Part shown: positions 34,288 to 46,085 of the stretch, one piece after another
Layout of the letters: every line of letters starts with the position of its first letter
How positions within the stretch are numbered: position 1 is the stretch's first letter
Assembly (NCBI GenBank): GCA_002633005.1
Contig: NMRA01000002.1
Location: forward strand, 2,576,766 to 2,640,765
Length of the DNA stretch: 64,000 nt
Reading direction: 5' to 3'
DNA from: Phoronis australis
Taxonomy: Eukaryota; Phoronida; Phoronidae
Program-made: the position numbers and the translations under genes
Notes under the pieces: generated by a model
What the model was told of the DNA's origin: nothing
The model's database searches: none
The model's input: the letters and a program-made list of their open reading frames with translations, nothing else

Positions 34288-35585
34288 TCACAAGTTTTTG
34301 CATTGCTTCAGCTCAATGACAGTCCTGTTAAAAAGTTCAGTAACTACTCGCGATAATATTTGGTACACCTCTCTTTCATTGGCGGCGCCCTCGGTCACTT
34401 TGTCAACCAAATCAGGCGACATTCTGCTCATAAGTTTTTGGGTTGACTTCTTCAATAGATCTATTGAAGGGCCACACGAGACACATTTACAACGTCCTCT
34501 TCTGGCGCAGCCACAGATGGACGATCCATTCCTATCCACTAGCTCATCAGTAGCTCGTTGGCGCATCGATGCTATCAGACCATACGCAAAACGTAACTTG
34601 CTCTTCGTGGTTAGTCTGGCCTCCAGTGGCGGGGCCACTGTTTTCATTGACTGTTCTTCTGGTAACACTGGCCTCTCGTAAGGTATACAGTAACGTTCTA
34701 CACAGGAATGACAACTAAGTGGCAGAGTAGTGAACTCTGACAACTTGCGATAATTGCATAAGTAGTCTTCACTACCACTAGCACTCTCAAATTCTTGTTT
34801 TCGAAAATGGTGGACAAACCGAGCAAGCGGCGAGATACCGTGAGCATAGAATCGATCATGCTCTGATTGCTGATTCACTGGCAAGCAATTCATTTTCCTC
34901 ACATGTGTCATGCTACATTGGTCTAAATAGTTTGTGTACTCAGAAAATTCAGATTTGCATAAGTTTTGATCGTGCGCTAGTATTGAATCCTTTCTTGTCT
35001 TTATGTCTTTTGTTAAATGCTTTAAATGTCTGAAGATTCTAGTTTTCACCCGGTCTTTTAAAGCATTCAGAGACTTGTCATCGCGTGGTTTTGAACAAGT
35101 ATTTCCTTCTTCTCCGCTGGCTGATTTGTAATTGCCTTTTGGACCCTTTGATTTTGAGTGAAGCTGTTCTGGAGAGCAATGTTCAATAGAACTGTTGATT
35201 CCAGAAATTTCCCAAGCGGGTCTTTGGTCAGGAATCTCGTAGTATCTTGACAGAATTTTCGGAGAGAGTTTGGACGTATCAGTATCTTCATTTTTATGAA
35301 CATTTGGCGTATTACTAGCCACATTGTAAGACTGTGCGCACGGCATTCTTCTTTTCCTTGCCCGAACTTCAGCATCACGTTCAGTTAATGGCTGAGCGTG
35401 TTTTCCTGATTTCACAAAAGTAGTTCTCGCAAGTGGATTCAATACAAAACGTCGAAGTGCTTCAGTATTCATTTGAAGGCGATCCAAACTTTCACGGATA
35501 AATATAGCGCTATCTGTCTTGCATTTTGTCGCAGGTGTTGTACTTGACAACAGACTTTGAACCTTACGCGAGTTTTCCACAATCC
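34288..35585 (-). CDS. Gene F last exon: phase-1 helical module and degenerate cysteine cluster
   Basis: The exon begins after the acceptor AATTTATAG with GG, completing a Gly codon: G-I-V-E-N-S-R-K-V-Q-S-L-L, the divergent version of the module. F-I-R-E-S-L-D-R-L-Q-M-N-T-E-A-L-R-R-F follows, like F-I-x-x-T-V-x-x-L-x-x-N-A-x-T-L-Q-R in G and I. Near residue 768 of the joined protein is a cysteine cluster, C-G-C-A-R-R-G-R-C-K-C-V-S-C, at the position of CxxC ... CxH in the paralogues, flanked by comparable helices. It ends in TGA at 34288, where B, C, G and I have a splice donor, so the terminal exon has been lost. With the 1234-base upstream exon it forms 844 codons including the stop. Confidence 0.75.
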
Positions 35586-35733
35586 CTATAAATTTATAAA
35601 AAATCGGAGTTACTTGAATTGCTTGGTCCATAAGTTTTCACCACAACTTTTTTGAAGGCAACAATTCAAATTTGAATGAATCAATATATGCCATAATTTT
35701 ATTAACAACATGTGTTATGATGTTGATACTGAC

Positions 35734-36967
35734 CTTTGATCAATTTTTCCAACGGGGAACTGGCGAAATAGTTCGGTGCTTGTCCTCTGACATTTTCCTT
35801 GGGGTGTTTTTGTCTACTATCTGTTATTTGTTCTCGCAACAGTTGCCGGTAGCCCTGGGCCGTAAGTGACGTCCTATTACCATATGGGTAAACAGTATAG
35901 CGTGCGCCCGAAGTGGCATTTGGTTTTTCCTGTAAATGCTGCATTTCATAACGCAAATCACTTCCTTTTTGCTTCATGGTTTTGAAATGAGTCAAAAGGT
36001 CATTGAACACTGAAGTCATAGACCAGGAGTCACTACTGCTGTAGGCACTTCCGTTTGCACACTGAAAACAGTGCCAAGCGTCGATCACTGCATTCGATCT
36101 ATCTGGCTCTCCACTGGGCGAGGACCGAAAACGTTTGTTGTCACCATTGGTGTTATTCTTCAATGGTACCTCATCGTGCGTGTATGGGTACGAGTCGTTT
36201 GCAAAGACAGGCCCACTTGGACAGCTGAACAAACTGCCACACAATGAATGGCCAGCTTTACCAGTCCTGGCACTCTGGTTTCTTGATCGCGCCTTCTTGC
36301 CAGCCCTCTTACCAGACCCCTTGCCTTTGGCTCCAGATTTTTTGCCTGATCCACCACCCCTACCTTTTCCTACTTTTCCACCTTTGCCACCTTTTCCACC
36401 TTTACCTCGTTTACCGCGTCCTCGGCCTTTACCAGTGGAAGACCCTGAGGCAGCTCCCGAGGCTACTTTTGAACTTGGTTTTGGCTTTGGATCACCAGGT
36501 CCACGAGATGCCAATATCGTTTTCGAGTGCAGTTCCTTGAGTTGCTCGCCATAGTAGTGTTTTTCAGAATACGAGCCCTGCATACCCATCGTCTCTCTGC
36601 CTGCCATCCCCGAGGCGAGAGTGGCCTGACCGAGGTACGCCTCTGAGGTATAGTCGTCTACGATGGGAAATCTGTTGGAAATGCTGCTTCGAGGCCGCAT
36701 GATGTCGACTTCTGTCCACGGCCGCTGGTAGTGGTGAAGCGCGCGTACCGCCCTGTTCACGGTCCTGTTCCAAATTTGTGGAGTTTCTTGTGGTTGTACG
36801 TCGTGCATTGGTTGGAATAACTTGTCGTCTGGCAAAGGATTCGTTTCAATATTTGGCCCATAATGGGTGTAGGAGGGCATTATTTGCTGATTGTTGGGTG
36901 GTGCGACCGAGTGATACAGGTGATCCTTCCCAAACTTAAAGTGCACATTGGAGCGTGACCGTCCAAC
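35734..36967 (-). CDS. Gene F first visible exon: SISNRFP, GK-rich block, NQSAR
   Basis: Function unknown. The exon starts after the acceptor TTAACTCAG (V-G-R-S-R-S-N, phase 0) and ends at AAAG|GTCAGT (phase 1), encoding 411 residues. In order: L-P-D-D-K-L-F-Q (compare P-E-D-K-L-F in gene C); R-P-R-S-S-I-S-N-R-F-P-I-V-D-D near residue 95; a basic block GKGRGRGKRGKGGKGGKGGK at about 182-230; R-N-Q-S-A-R-T; then a less ordered tail. The block order is the same as in gene C, and the phase-1 donor joins 34288-35585. Without an upstream exon the first ATG would be about 22 codons in. Confidence 0.75.
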
Positions 36968-37467
36968 CTGAGTTAATAAAGATAAAAAACGGTTGCCTTT
37001 TGCCGTAAAAAGCTGCGCGACAAGACCTTTGCATAAAATATCGGGTCAATGGTGATGATATATGAATGTTTCCTGAAAACCAAGACATAGCTTCACATAT
37101 ATGCTCTGCTCAAACCGTTAAAATATTGACGCATACCTTAGCAGGGCGTAATATATTCTGCCTGATGGGAAATGCACAGAGTTGGTAGACAGGATAAGAT
37201 CACCGGCACCGATGTTATCCTATTATATATCTGGCATGTAGTGGACGTACCTTGCATTCTGGGATCCAACTCAGAGGAGATTCTGGCCGCTAATGTTACA
37301 CAATTAGTAGAAGAGCATTGCATCAACAATGCGCACGCATTCACCACACGTACTTCAAACGCACTCAAAACTTCACACACGAACATCGCAAACACATCGA
37401 AGAAGAATTCGTTTAACTTAACTTTTGGGTAATGCATTTGGTGACCAAAAACAACAGATGCCAATGC
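36968..37467. other. Spacer between genes F and G; no gene seen
   Basis: About 500 bp with no supported exon. The frame on the plus strand at 37172-37432 has no family motifs. Confidence 0.4.
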
Positions 37468-37480
37468 TTTATTCTTTATT
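37468..37480 (-). terminator. Double poly(A) signal for gene G
   Basis: Two AATAAA hexamers 7 bases apart on the minus strand (AATAAAGAATAAA), about 140 bases downstream of the stop at 37616. Confidence 0.6.
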
Positions 37481-37615
37481 CGCATGTATATGCATCAGTT
37501 TTAACATGGTATACATCTATAACACAGTTTGTGTGACGTAAAACCTCTTGGGACCAAACTGGCCGACTCTGTAGCAAATAGCACAGAAACGTCAGGCTTT
37601 AGGCACTGTTTCGTG

Positions 37616-37807
37616 TTACTTGCACTTCACACTTGCTCCACAAGCTAACTCAAGCGGACGGATGTTCTGGAACGCGTCATAGAATGTTCCGTATACTGTA
37701 GCGTTGTTGGTGCGTTGTCTTGGTTTCGTGTAAGCGCTCAAGCCTTCGACAGACGTCGCACGGTCCAGAATGAGTTGTCCAAGCTTTGTTTTATTCCCCT
37801 TGGCAGC
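37616..37807 (-). CDS. Gene G terminal exon
   Basis: Starts after the acceptor CTTATTTCAG (phase 0) with A-A-K-G-N-K-T-K-L-G-Q-L-I-L-D-R-A and ends at a TAA after 63 residues. It matches the start of the last exon of gene I (A-A-E-Q-S-G-T-R-V-G-R-M-I-I-D-Q-A), showing that the exon is conserved. Unlike gene I, no membrane segment follows. Confidence 0.75.
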   Translation of the reverse strand, partial: AAKGNKTKLGQLILDRATSVEGLSAYTKPRQRTNNATVYGTFYDAFQNIRPLELACGASVKCK

Positions 37808-37837
37808 CTGAAATAAGTTCCAATACGTTTGACTTTT

Positions 37838-37839
<2 letters not shown>

Positions 37840-37886
<47 letters not shown>
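37840..37886. repeat. CA microsatellite in the last intron of gene G
   Basis: An uninterrupted (AC)n tract of about 47 bases, followed by TATATGTA. Confidence 0.98.
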
Positions 37887-37891
<5 letters not shown>

Positions 37892-37983
37892 GTATTATAT
37901 TCTACAATGAAACACTGACCAAAACTAAATATTCACACAGACGTTTTCGATAGTGTCAAAACAATATATTGCCTAACACATAC

Positions 37984-40841
37984 CTCAAGGAGAACGTACT
38001 CGAGTATTCCTGAAACGGCTTTCTTGAGGTTTCCATAAGACTCGGTCTTATCAGTACTTTTGGCCGACACCCTTTGCAGAAGGTCGTACGATATTTGTAA
38101 CATGACTTTATGGCCTACTTCCTCCAGTAGCGCTAGCGCCTCTTGGTGCATGATTTCCCAGTCAGAAGCAATGTGGTCGCAAAGTGACGTTTTACCATTG
38201 AGCATGTCATCTCTTGTTTTGTTACATCGCCTGCAGCGTTTGAACGACGGTATCATGTCGTTCATGATTTCCTCAATTGCTGTTTCGCACAAAGCGATTA
38301 CCAGCTCGTAGGCGAACGAAAACAGATTCTGTACGGGGACGTGGAATTTTTCATCCCCTGCCAAAGCTTGATCTCTTTCTCCTGTCTTTCTGCTGTCTCC
38401 CTCTTGCGATTTGTACTCCGGATTTAGTGACTTGGGTTGAGTTTTAGTTTTCGTGTTCGATGGTGGTGTTTTTCTTCCTTGCTTTGCTTCTTTGTGCGGG
38501 ACGGTGTACTGTTGCTTGGGTGATGGTGATTTTTTAAAACGGCTTGGCTGCCCTGAACTAGTGGGACTGTTATAACTCTCCTTATTACCACGGCTAAGGT
38601 TAGGAGGAGATTCCTTTTCTTTCTGCTGTGGATTTCTACTGCGCATACATTGTGGGGGTTTGTTGGACATCGATTGCCAAAATTTTGGTCCGTCATACCG
38701 CGATGACTCATCAGGTCCCAGAGCTGGCCAGTCCGGATTATGCGAAGAGATAACAGTTGGAGAACTACGATCGTAGATAAATTTGAAGCCATCTCGTGGG
38801 CCACAATTTGTGTATCTATTTTCCTGGTCATCATAGGAAACGTTTTTTCTACTAATGTTATTGCGGTCTTGTTTTAGACCGAGTCTTTCGTCATTGCTGA
38901 TACGAGACCTAAAATTACCATACACGTTTATCTTTGGACGAGAATGATCGTGGAAGTAATTAGACTTAAGACGGGAATTTTCGTATGGTCTATCCGTAGG
39001 TTGTTGTTTATGAAACTGGTCGTTGTTGCGAAGCTGGCGTTCAGCAAATTGGCGATTCTGTTTCTCCACTGTGGGCTTGAGAGGCATCTTAGGCTTTGCA
39101 ATTACTCCGTATGTAACAGAATTTTCGTCAAACGCTCTATTTTCTGACCGGAAACGTCTCTGAGTCACAAAGCGCGCCACGTCAGACAACTCACGTGTCA
39201 AGCTATCCGCAGAGCTCAGCAATTTTTTAAGTTTTCGACGGGTCTCGGGGTCATCTAGGGAGTCTAAGTCAAGCCTCTCTTTAAGTTTAGCCATATTTGC
39301 GCTACTCGTCATGTCCAGTAGCCCACTCGAGCTGGGGTTGCCATAGTGGTAGCGATCTCGTGGAGTTTTAGTTCTCCTTGGAATGTTATTGTAGATGTAC
39401 GTGTCTGACCTGAAGTTCGGCGAAGAATTGTTTATATCCATTATTTCGTTGTGCAAGCAGTCCAGCGAAGCTTTGGGTAAACTGTTTTTAGACACAAAGC
39501 AGTCGCTAGACAGACTTCTTTGCTGAATATTGCTGTACGATGTGTTTCCGATACTGTACTTCCTAGACGGCGAGCTGTTATTTAGTTGACCGTCTTGCAC
39601 ATCTATATTTTTGGAACTTGATTCTCCTTTAATAAAGGACGCTGTATTGTCAAGTGCATTTTCATCACGCTGTTTAGTTGCTAATTCTATGTTTTCCATG
39701 GACCCTTCCCGACTAGAGTGTGGAATCGAACCTTGCTTTGAAATACCGGATTGTTCCCGGTCTGCAAAAGAATCCGTGGTTTCATTTATTTTCTGTGATT
39801 TGTCCTCAGATCGAGTGTTGAATTCAAGCTCATCCGCAAGATCGGCTGACAGTGTTAGATTTTTTCTCGCCGTGTCGGCACAGGCTGCTGAAGTTCGTGC
39901 TTTACTGCCCCGTTTAGAACAAGTACTAGTTCTGTTCGATGCCAGTATATCTTCGTTTCCTTTCGATTGCGTCGATTCTCTTCCCTTCGATTCTCGTTTC
40001 TTGCTAACCGAGGGCTGTTTATTGAATTGTTCGCTTCTTTGCTGGTCATCAAGGCTGAATTTCGTTCTGTTTCCACTTTTGAGATAGTCGTATCTGAAAG
40101 GACATTCTGTTGGTGCACACGGGAATGCACAGCGTGGTATCGACGTTCGTAGCCCATCCGCTCTCGCAGGAGGACAGATGAAATCGCAACAGTGGCCACG
40201 TAGGTTAGCCTTCATTTCAGCGCATTTCCGTGTACCGTAATTGAAAGTATAGTACGGATCGCATTCGGCTCTACACGAGTCAAGTCTGTTGTATTCGTAG
40301 GGTGGTCCAACAGGACTATGTGGAGAGTATGTAAACTTTTTTAAATGCGGACTCCTGATTGCAAAAGAGTTAGCTGGAGGTTGTCGCACAGGTCGGAGAA
40401 AGCAAGAACTGTCTGCCAAAACGGGTCTTGTGTACGGAGAGCCTTCATCTAAAAATAACTCGTTAAAAATGTTGTCGTACCGCCTGTTCATAGGCATGGG
40501 TTGAAGGACTGTGCGCCTTCTATTTGCATACTGGAAACCACAAGGTAGAGAATAAACATTTCTAGATGTGGAATCGAACCCTTTATCTTGGTCTCTCTGT
40601 AGGTGGAGTGTGCTGGGGCTTCCTTCTGTCGGTGAAGACCTCGCGCGACTATAGGCACATCTTGGCGGGGATGACGCCACGTATCGCCTATCTCTCAGGG
40701 GAAACCGCTGCAGCGTCTCTGCGTTTTGTTGAAGGTGGTTTACAGTATGGTTAATGAAGTCGACTTCTGAGTTGCGAAAATTGGCAACGCATTCACCGTT
40801 GTCCACGAGATCCTGAATTAATCGGGCGTTGTCTAATATGT
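37984..40841 (-). CDS. Gene G exon 2: phase-1 module, cysteine-rich stretch and CxxC...CxH C-terminal domain
   Basis: Starts after TTTTTCAG with AC (Asp completed across the intron): D-I-L-D-N-A-R-L-I-Q-D-L-V-D-N-G-E-C, then F-I-N-H-T-V-N-H-L-Q-Q-N-A-E-T-L-Q-R-F. It ends at CTT GAG|GTATGT (phase 0). The 2605 bases of exon 1 plus 2858 here give 1821 complete codons. About 185 residues in is a Cys-rich stretch (roughly eleven Cys in 65 residues, 40290-40090). A long Ser/Asn/Arg-rich region follows. The last 115 residues are the shared helical domain with C-R-R-C then C-D-H. The cluster resembles a zinc site (inference); no known zinc-finger family is matched by eye. Confidence 0.8.
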
Positions 40842-40983
40842 CTGAAAAATACGTAGCTTATCAAACCCATCAAGGCGGTCTAAGTTAGTTCATATATTAA
40901 AGTACCGTAAATTGGTCTGCATTGCTAGCTAAAAGCGGAAAATTATATAGTTTAAAATTGCAAGGAAAATAGTTATTGTTCAC

Positions 40984-43588
40984 CTTGTACTAAAAGTTGA
41001 ACGCTAGGGTCCTTTTTACGTCTCGTCTTTAGGTTTGTATCGATGCCATAAATGAACTGTTCCCTCACTGCTGAGTCCAAGTTTCTGTATTGAGCAGACC
41101 GTCTATAATTGGCTTCCTCGTCGTGGCAACTTACAGGCAATTTGTTATGTCGTGCGTATTCAGAAGACTCATTTCTTTTTGAGTTTCTATAATCCTGTAT
41201 ATAACTTGAATTATTGTACCCATTAGTATATGGTGACAGTTCGCTGGCAAATCCAATCCTGCTTTTTCGCAGAGCGTCACTTAAACTCATGTCTAAGTCA
41301 CTTGAACTTCTTGTTTGCAGATAACTAGAGAAATTTCCAACTCCTCTATTAGACCGATTTTGAGATACCTCAGCGTAATCCGAGTTAACGTGGTCTTGAC
41401 TTCTGCTAGTCCTAAACAGCTGTCTCGTATTCTTTCCATGGGACTGCTTTTCCAGAAGTCGAACAGTGGAGGAAGACATTGTCTCTAAACTGCTACCAGC
41501 GTTTTGATTTGTAGACAATGTACTCTTCATGTGAGATACCTGTGATTCAGAAATACGGGAGAGACGATGAACTACCTGCAGGCTTCCTTCGAACACCTCG
41601 GTATTTGATGTTAGGCTACCAAACGACTCCGACCCTGGGGAAGCGCTCTTGTTTTTACCACCCTTCTTCCCGCCTTTACCAGCGGACTTCTTCCCACCAG
41701 CTCCGCCTTTCTTAGCACCCTTTACCTTTACACCCTTGCCTTTCTTTCCTCCTTTCTTTCCACCTTTGCCTCCTTTTTTACTTGTTTTTCTCTGGCTTTT
41801 CTTGCCCTTTCCTTTCTTCTTTTTCTTATTGTCAAGGTTGTAAACAGAATCAGTTGGAGGACAGAATTGCTGATAGCCAGACCCGTATCTATTACTTATG
41901 CTGTACAAGCGTGTGTTCACTCCGGGAAACTTTTCGAGCGGAGCACTTAATATGTTTTTAGATACTTCAACAATTTTTGAAGATTTGCCAAGCGTTTCTA
42001 AAATTTTCCTGTCCTTTTGGGCTTGTGACTGTCGCTGTTCTACTTCCCAGTTCTCCATTCCGCCAGTGAGAGATCCTTGTACTGAAATATTTTGCGAAGT
42101 AGGTTGCACACGGGACAGAGCCGGTGGGACGGTCATCGTGCTGGGATTTGGTTTAGCGGCGATAGGTTTAATTGGGAGAGAGAGAGACTGGACAGAAGGC
42201 ATGCTGGTGGCGGCTGATGCGAATCCTGTGATGGGACGAGAATCGCTGAATCCAACAGGTGTATTTCTAGGCATGGGGTTTAGAGGGCTCGTGACTACGC
42301 CAGTTGTTTTGTTGGAGTTTCCAAAGCTTCCATAATCAGTACCCCAAGGCGACGTAGCGCCAAATGTTACATGACTTGCTTGAGCAGGTTGAAGATTTGT
42401 TGTTTGCGAAAGTATATTCATTCTCTGAGTTGGCACGACTGCAGGCATTGGAAACTCAATGGGTCGCTCTTGGACAAAACGTGACGCCTGCACCGGTGCA
42501 GGGTTAGTTGCTTGAGGAGGATCAAAACTTCTCCTCGTTTGTCTGGCCTGACTGAGCCAGGTCTCTGTCTCATTTAGTTCCTTTGGGGATTGACTGTTGA
42601 ACATGTGCATGTACTGTTCGTTATGAAGCAACGGTTTCTGAGGGGGGGAGTGCCTCTTAGGTTCTTCTGGTGACGGCACTAATGACAAGCCCTCGAACAT
42701 GCGAAATGGTGAGTTCGTAGCGTTAGTCGCTGCTTCTGGCATGTTAACGCTTACGGTCGGATGTCCTGCAGCCAGTTTTGACGGAGACGACATCGGAAAG
42801 AGCATTACTTTTTGGGCGTTAGGCATAGGTAGGCTACCTTGCTCACCAGAGCCAGGTGGTCCACTCTGAAGACGCGCAAACCGCTTCTGTAAATTGGCAC
42901 TCACAGGATTAGACGGCCTCCTTGTTGAACCGGGGTCTCCCATTGAGTCACCCGGTCGCCATGACTGGAGAACATGGCCGCTGATATTGTTTGAATTGGT
43001 ACCAAAGGCATTGCTATCGAATATAGCTAATCCTTTGACGACGGCCTGAGCTCTACCGAACGCTTCGCTCAGGCCTGTTGTATTTCCTTTATTCTGATTG
43101 GTGCAGAATGTGGTTTCAAACTGAGCCTTTGGTATACATGACGCATGATGAGTCTTTTCTCTGGGCCTAACGGAATTGGACGGTGGCTCCTTACGACTTA
43201 CGTCCCGGCTTTCATCATAAACCGTACTTTTTACCTGCGGGAACCCTTGGGATAAGTCACTGGGCTTAGTGAATTTTGAAAAGACATCCCTTATAGGTAT
43301 GGATGGTGCTCGAGCAGTTTTTAATGATCCCTTGTCGGCTTGAACGATGCGAACTTCAACAGGCTTCTCGTTCTGTATCTGATCACGGGGAACAGATTGG
43401 TTAATCGGTGTTGTCGTGCATTTGTTTTTTGAAATTTCGCTCTTATCAATGAAGCGATAACGCGCTATCTTATTGTTTAAGACTGCTTCAAGTTTTGCTT
43501 CAAATCCTGGCGGTCTTACGGACATCACTCCCCATGAGGCCACACCAGCAAACACACCTTGGTACTGCCTTGGGTGACAATTCTCGTC
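40984..43588 (-). CDS. Gene G exon 1: SISNRYG motif and GK-rich basic block
   Basis: Function unknown. The exon follows the acceptor CTAATTACAG (D-E-N-C-H-P-R, phase 0) and ends at GTA CAA G|GTGAAC (phase 1), encoding 868 residues. Residues 1-540 are Pro/Ser/Asn-rich and disordered in appearance. Y-S-I-S-N-R-Y-G-S-G lies near residue 565. A basic block (KKKKKGKGKK, KKGGKGGKKGGKKGKG and similar) spans about 588-646 and is followed by K-N-K-S-A-S-P, the local version of the NQSAR tag. If no coding exon precedes it, the first in-frame ATG gives M-S-V-R-P-P-G-F-E about 21 codons in. A strong donor (AGACG|GTAAGT near 45250) could end a non-coding first exon. Confidence 0.75.
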
Positions 43589-43677
43589 CTGTAATTAGAT
43601 TATAAACAAAGACTGCTGGTGCATTTAATGTAGAGGAGTTGTAGTCTGAACAAAGTCTATGCAAAGCTTAAGTCAGA

Positions 43678-43916
43678 CAGTGGCGGTATTTTTTATATTC
43701 TAACTCCTTGTCGCACAGTGGCGTAAGCCTTGCCAAGTTGCAGGTCCGTAATCCATCGGAATGTGAACTTCTTGTTCGGAACACTATCAATGAAATAAAG
43801 AAACTGAAACGCAATCTTGCCGCGGTCTGGGGTCTCTTCACGATATTGCTGTTTTATTTTGCTTGCAGCAGCCAAGGGGGGACGGGCCCCTTGGGCCCCC
43901 TTTAAATCCACCTATG
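43678..43916. mobile_element. Small DNA transposon with CAGTGGCGG / CATAGGTGGATTTA ends
   Basis: The left end is CAGTGGCGGTATT. The right end, read on the opposite strand, is CATAGGTGGATTTAAAGGGG, followed inward by a G/C-rich run and CCTTGGCTGC. Both ends match the element at 56965-57914. It has no coding capacity and no clear target-site duplication. Confidence 0.6.
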
Positions 43917-44526
43917 ATACACTAATGCAGTTGGATTTCCCAAGTATTGGGATTTACGAAAAGAAATACACCAGCAACTATGATGCACATTAGTTAGCAG
44001 ACTGGGTTTGAAACAAAGTGCTACAGTACACAATTCCCTTCTAAAGGATCAAGTGTCCAGTACACAGTTCACTAAAAGCGACTTTACGTTTGAAACTCGA
44101 TTCTGATGCTGCCCAATCACATTGCGCGGAATCGGAAAATTTACCCAAACCGTGCCTTGCAATTGGTCAATTTTCGAGAAGAGTCTCAAGTAAAATTTGG
44201 AAGTCTGAGTCATGGGTCCAAGTGATAGCTTTTGCTCCTTTCCTCATGAACACTAACCCGATGATAAAACTGAACAAAAGTAGACGGTCCACCGGCGCAA
44301 GAGTTGGCGCATACGCGAAACAAGCTAATGTCACGTGGTCAATTTCCTGCCAGTTGGTTACCCGTCGCTACAGACCACGATCTTCCTGGTTAAGGGCGAA
44401 ACCATTTTATAGGACCTGAATTTCATCTCATAGCGATTTTTTTCCAGAATCATCGTTAAAGCGGCGATAAACACAAATTCCGTCAAATAAGTGGATGTTT
44501 CATTTAGACCACTGATCTTTATAAAA
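43917..44526. other. Spacer upstream of gene G; no gene seen
   Basis: No family motif or confident exon. Open frames here are short. Confidence 0.4.
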
Positions 44527-44741
44527 CTGGGTACCATTCCAAGAAAACTGACTTAGCTACGACAAATTTTAAAATTCAGCTAATTTTGAGATGAAATTTA
44601 TTCAAGAAAGAGGTCTTAAGTTTGACATAAGATTCGTCTTAATTTTGATTAACTTACTAGATGTGAAAGTTTCAGAGTTTAGAAGTCGAGACGAATCTTA
44701 AGCGTCAAAATCAATTTAAGTCATTTTCTTGGTCTTAACTT
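44527..44741. mobile_element. Diverged copy of the palindromic MITE at 26720
   Basis: Shares CATTCCAAGAAAACTGACTTAGCTA with the left arm of the first copy (CGTTCCAACAAAGCTGACTTAGCTA), and TTTAAGTCATTTTCTTGG with its right arm. It is more degraded at the outermost bases. Confidence 0.6.
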
Positions 44742-45744
44742 ACGATTTTTAGTTTAAAAGAACAGACAGTTTCTTATTTCTCGAGAATATGCTCGACGTG
44801 TAAAATGAACCGCCGTGCCCAACGAATTGCAAAGTCTGGTTTCAAGCAATAACGAACTGTGATTTCTTTTTCTAAGCCCTGAAAACGCCTCTAATTTGAC
44901 TAAGGACAATGCGAGACCTATTTCGTGGTCAAGTCAAGCCTAGGTTCTGATAACGGAAGATGAGTTCATAGCCGCATATAGTAAGCGAGATATAAGTATA
45001 TGGAACAAAAATGAGAAATACAGAGGTGCTGGAGAATTTACATGATGTAAGGTTGCTCAAGCACAGGCGAGGGGTATTTTTTCTCCTTCTGGTCGCCGTT
45101 AGTTTCACCCCCGCAAGCGATGCTGCGCTACCCGATTTTTCCTTTTTTGCCCCAATGACTCCCGACTAATACGTCTTTGCAAGTTAGTGTGCAATGCTGC
45201 AGGTATGAAAGATTTTAGCCATAGTGAAAAAGTGGAAAAACACACTTACCGTCTAATTTGTTGGACTGTGCAAGACCTAAGGAACTGAAGCGAATGTGAC
45301 GTCATCTGGGTGATATACGTTTGTGATGTAACTGTCTGAATGAATGGTGAAACAGTGGTCCTTGGTCTTTGAATGTTGCAGTGAAGAAAACAACACGTGC
45401 ACAAAATCAAAACCTAACCAAATGCAAACTACCCAAAAGCCTGGAGACTAAATTCTGAGTGGTTCATTTTACAAATTCACCCATATGCAATACGCGTCAC
45501 TCCACACATCACACAAGTATCACACGCACACGGGCGCAAGCTCAGTTTCACAGGATTCTGTAAAGAATTGTAAGGTAGACAAGTGTGTAGTGACTAGCAT
45601 TAATGAAATGATCTTTAATTAGGCCCAAACATTTGGCATCTTTTTATACACGATTGTGAACGCGATTGCGTAGACCCTGAGGAACAGGCGAAACGACATT
45701 AGATGCCCACTGGCCCTTCTTAGGTGTAAAGATTGGGACTGATT
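44742..45744. other. Spacer between genes I and G; possible untranslated first exon of G
   Basis: Contains a strong minus-strand donor, AGACG|GTAAGTGTG, near 45250, downstream of an ATG reading M-T-S-H-S-L-Q-F. Its phase (2) does not match the exon at 43588, so it is more likely an untranslated first exon or chance. Confidence 0.3.
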
Positions 45745-45750
45745 TTTATT
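45745..45750 (-). terminator. Candidate poly(A) signal for gene I
   Basis: AATAAA on the minus strand, about 340 bases downstream of the stop at 46086. Confidence 0.4.
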
Positions 45751-46085
45751 TGTGGACAGGTCTACCTGGAATCCCGGCCAAATGATCATGAAAGAAAAAC
45801 AACTAAACCTAGATCTAGCTAGTATATTTGTATAAAAGCAGTATATGATACCAAACCAAAAAGAAAGTCACGATACTTAAAAATAAGCTGTGAAATCTAT
45901 GTAAAAGAATGTCATTGTCCAGACCATACAGCGATGCGTAACGTGTATAACGCTGAAACAAGATGTAAAGATAACGAATAAAAAGGTGTCTTTAAGACAT
46001 GTTGAGGTGTAAATTAAATACATTGGTTATATGCAACTGCTTTAAAATGCAAATATGTTAGCACGTTTTTCTTACATCACCTATG

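Noticed and set aside
37840-37886. CRISPR-like or regulatory repeat
   Set aside because: It is a simple CA microsatellite without spacers.
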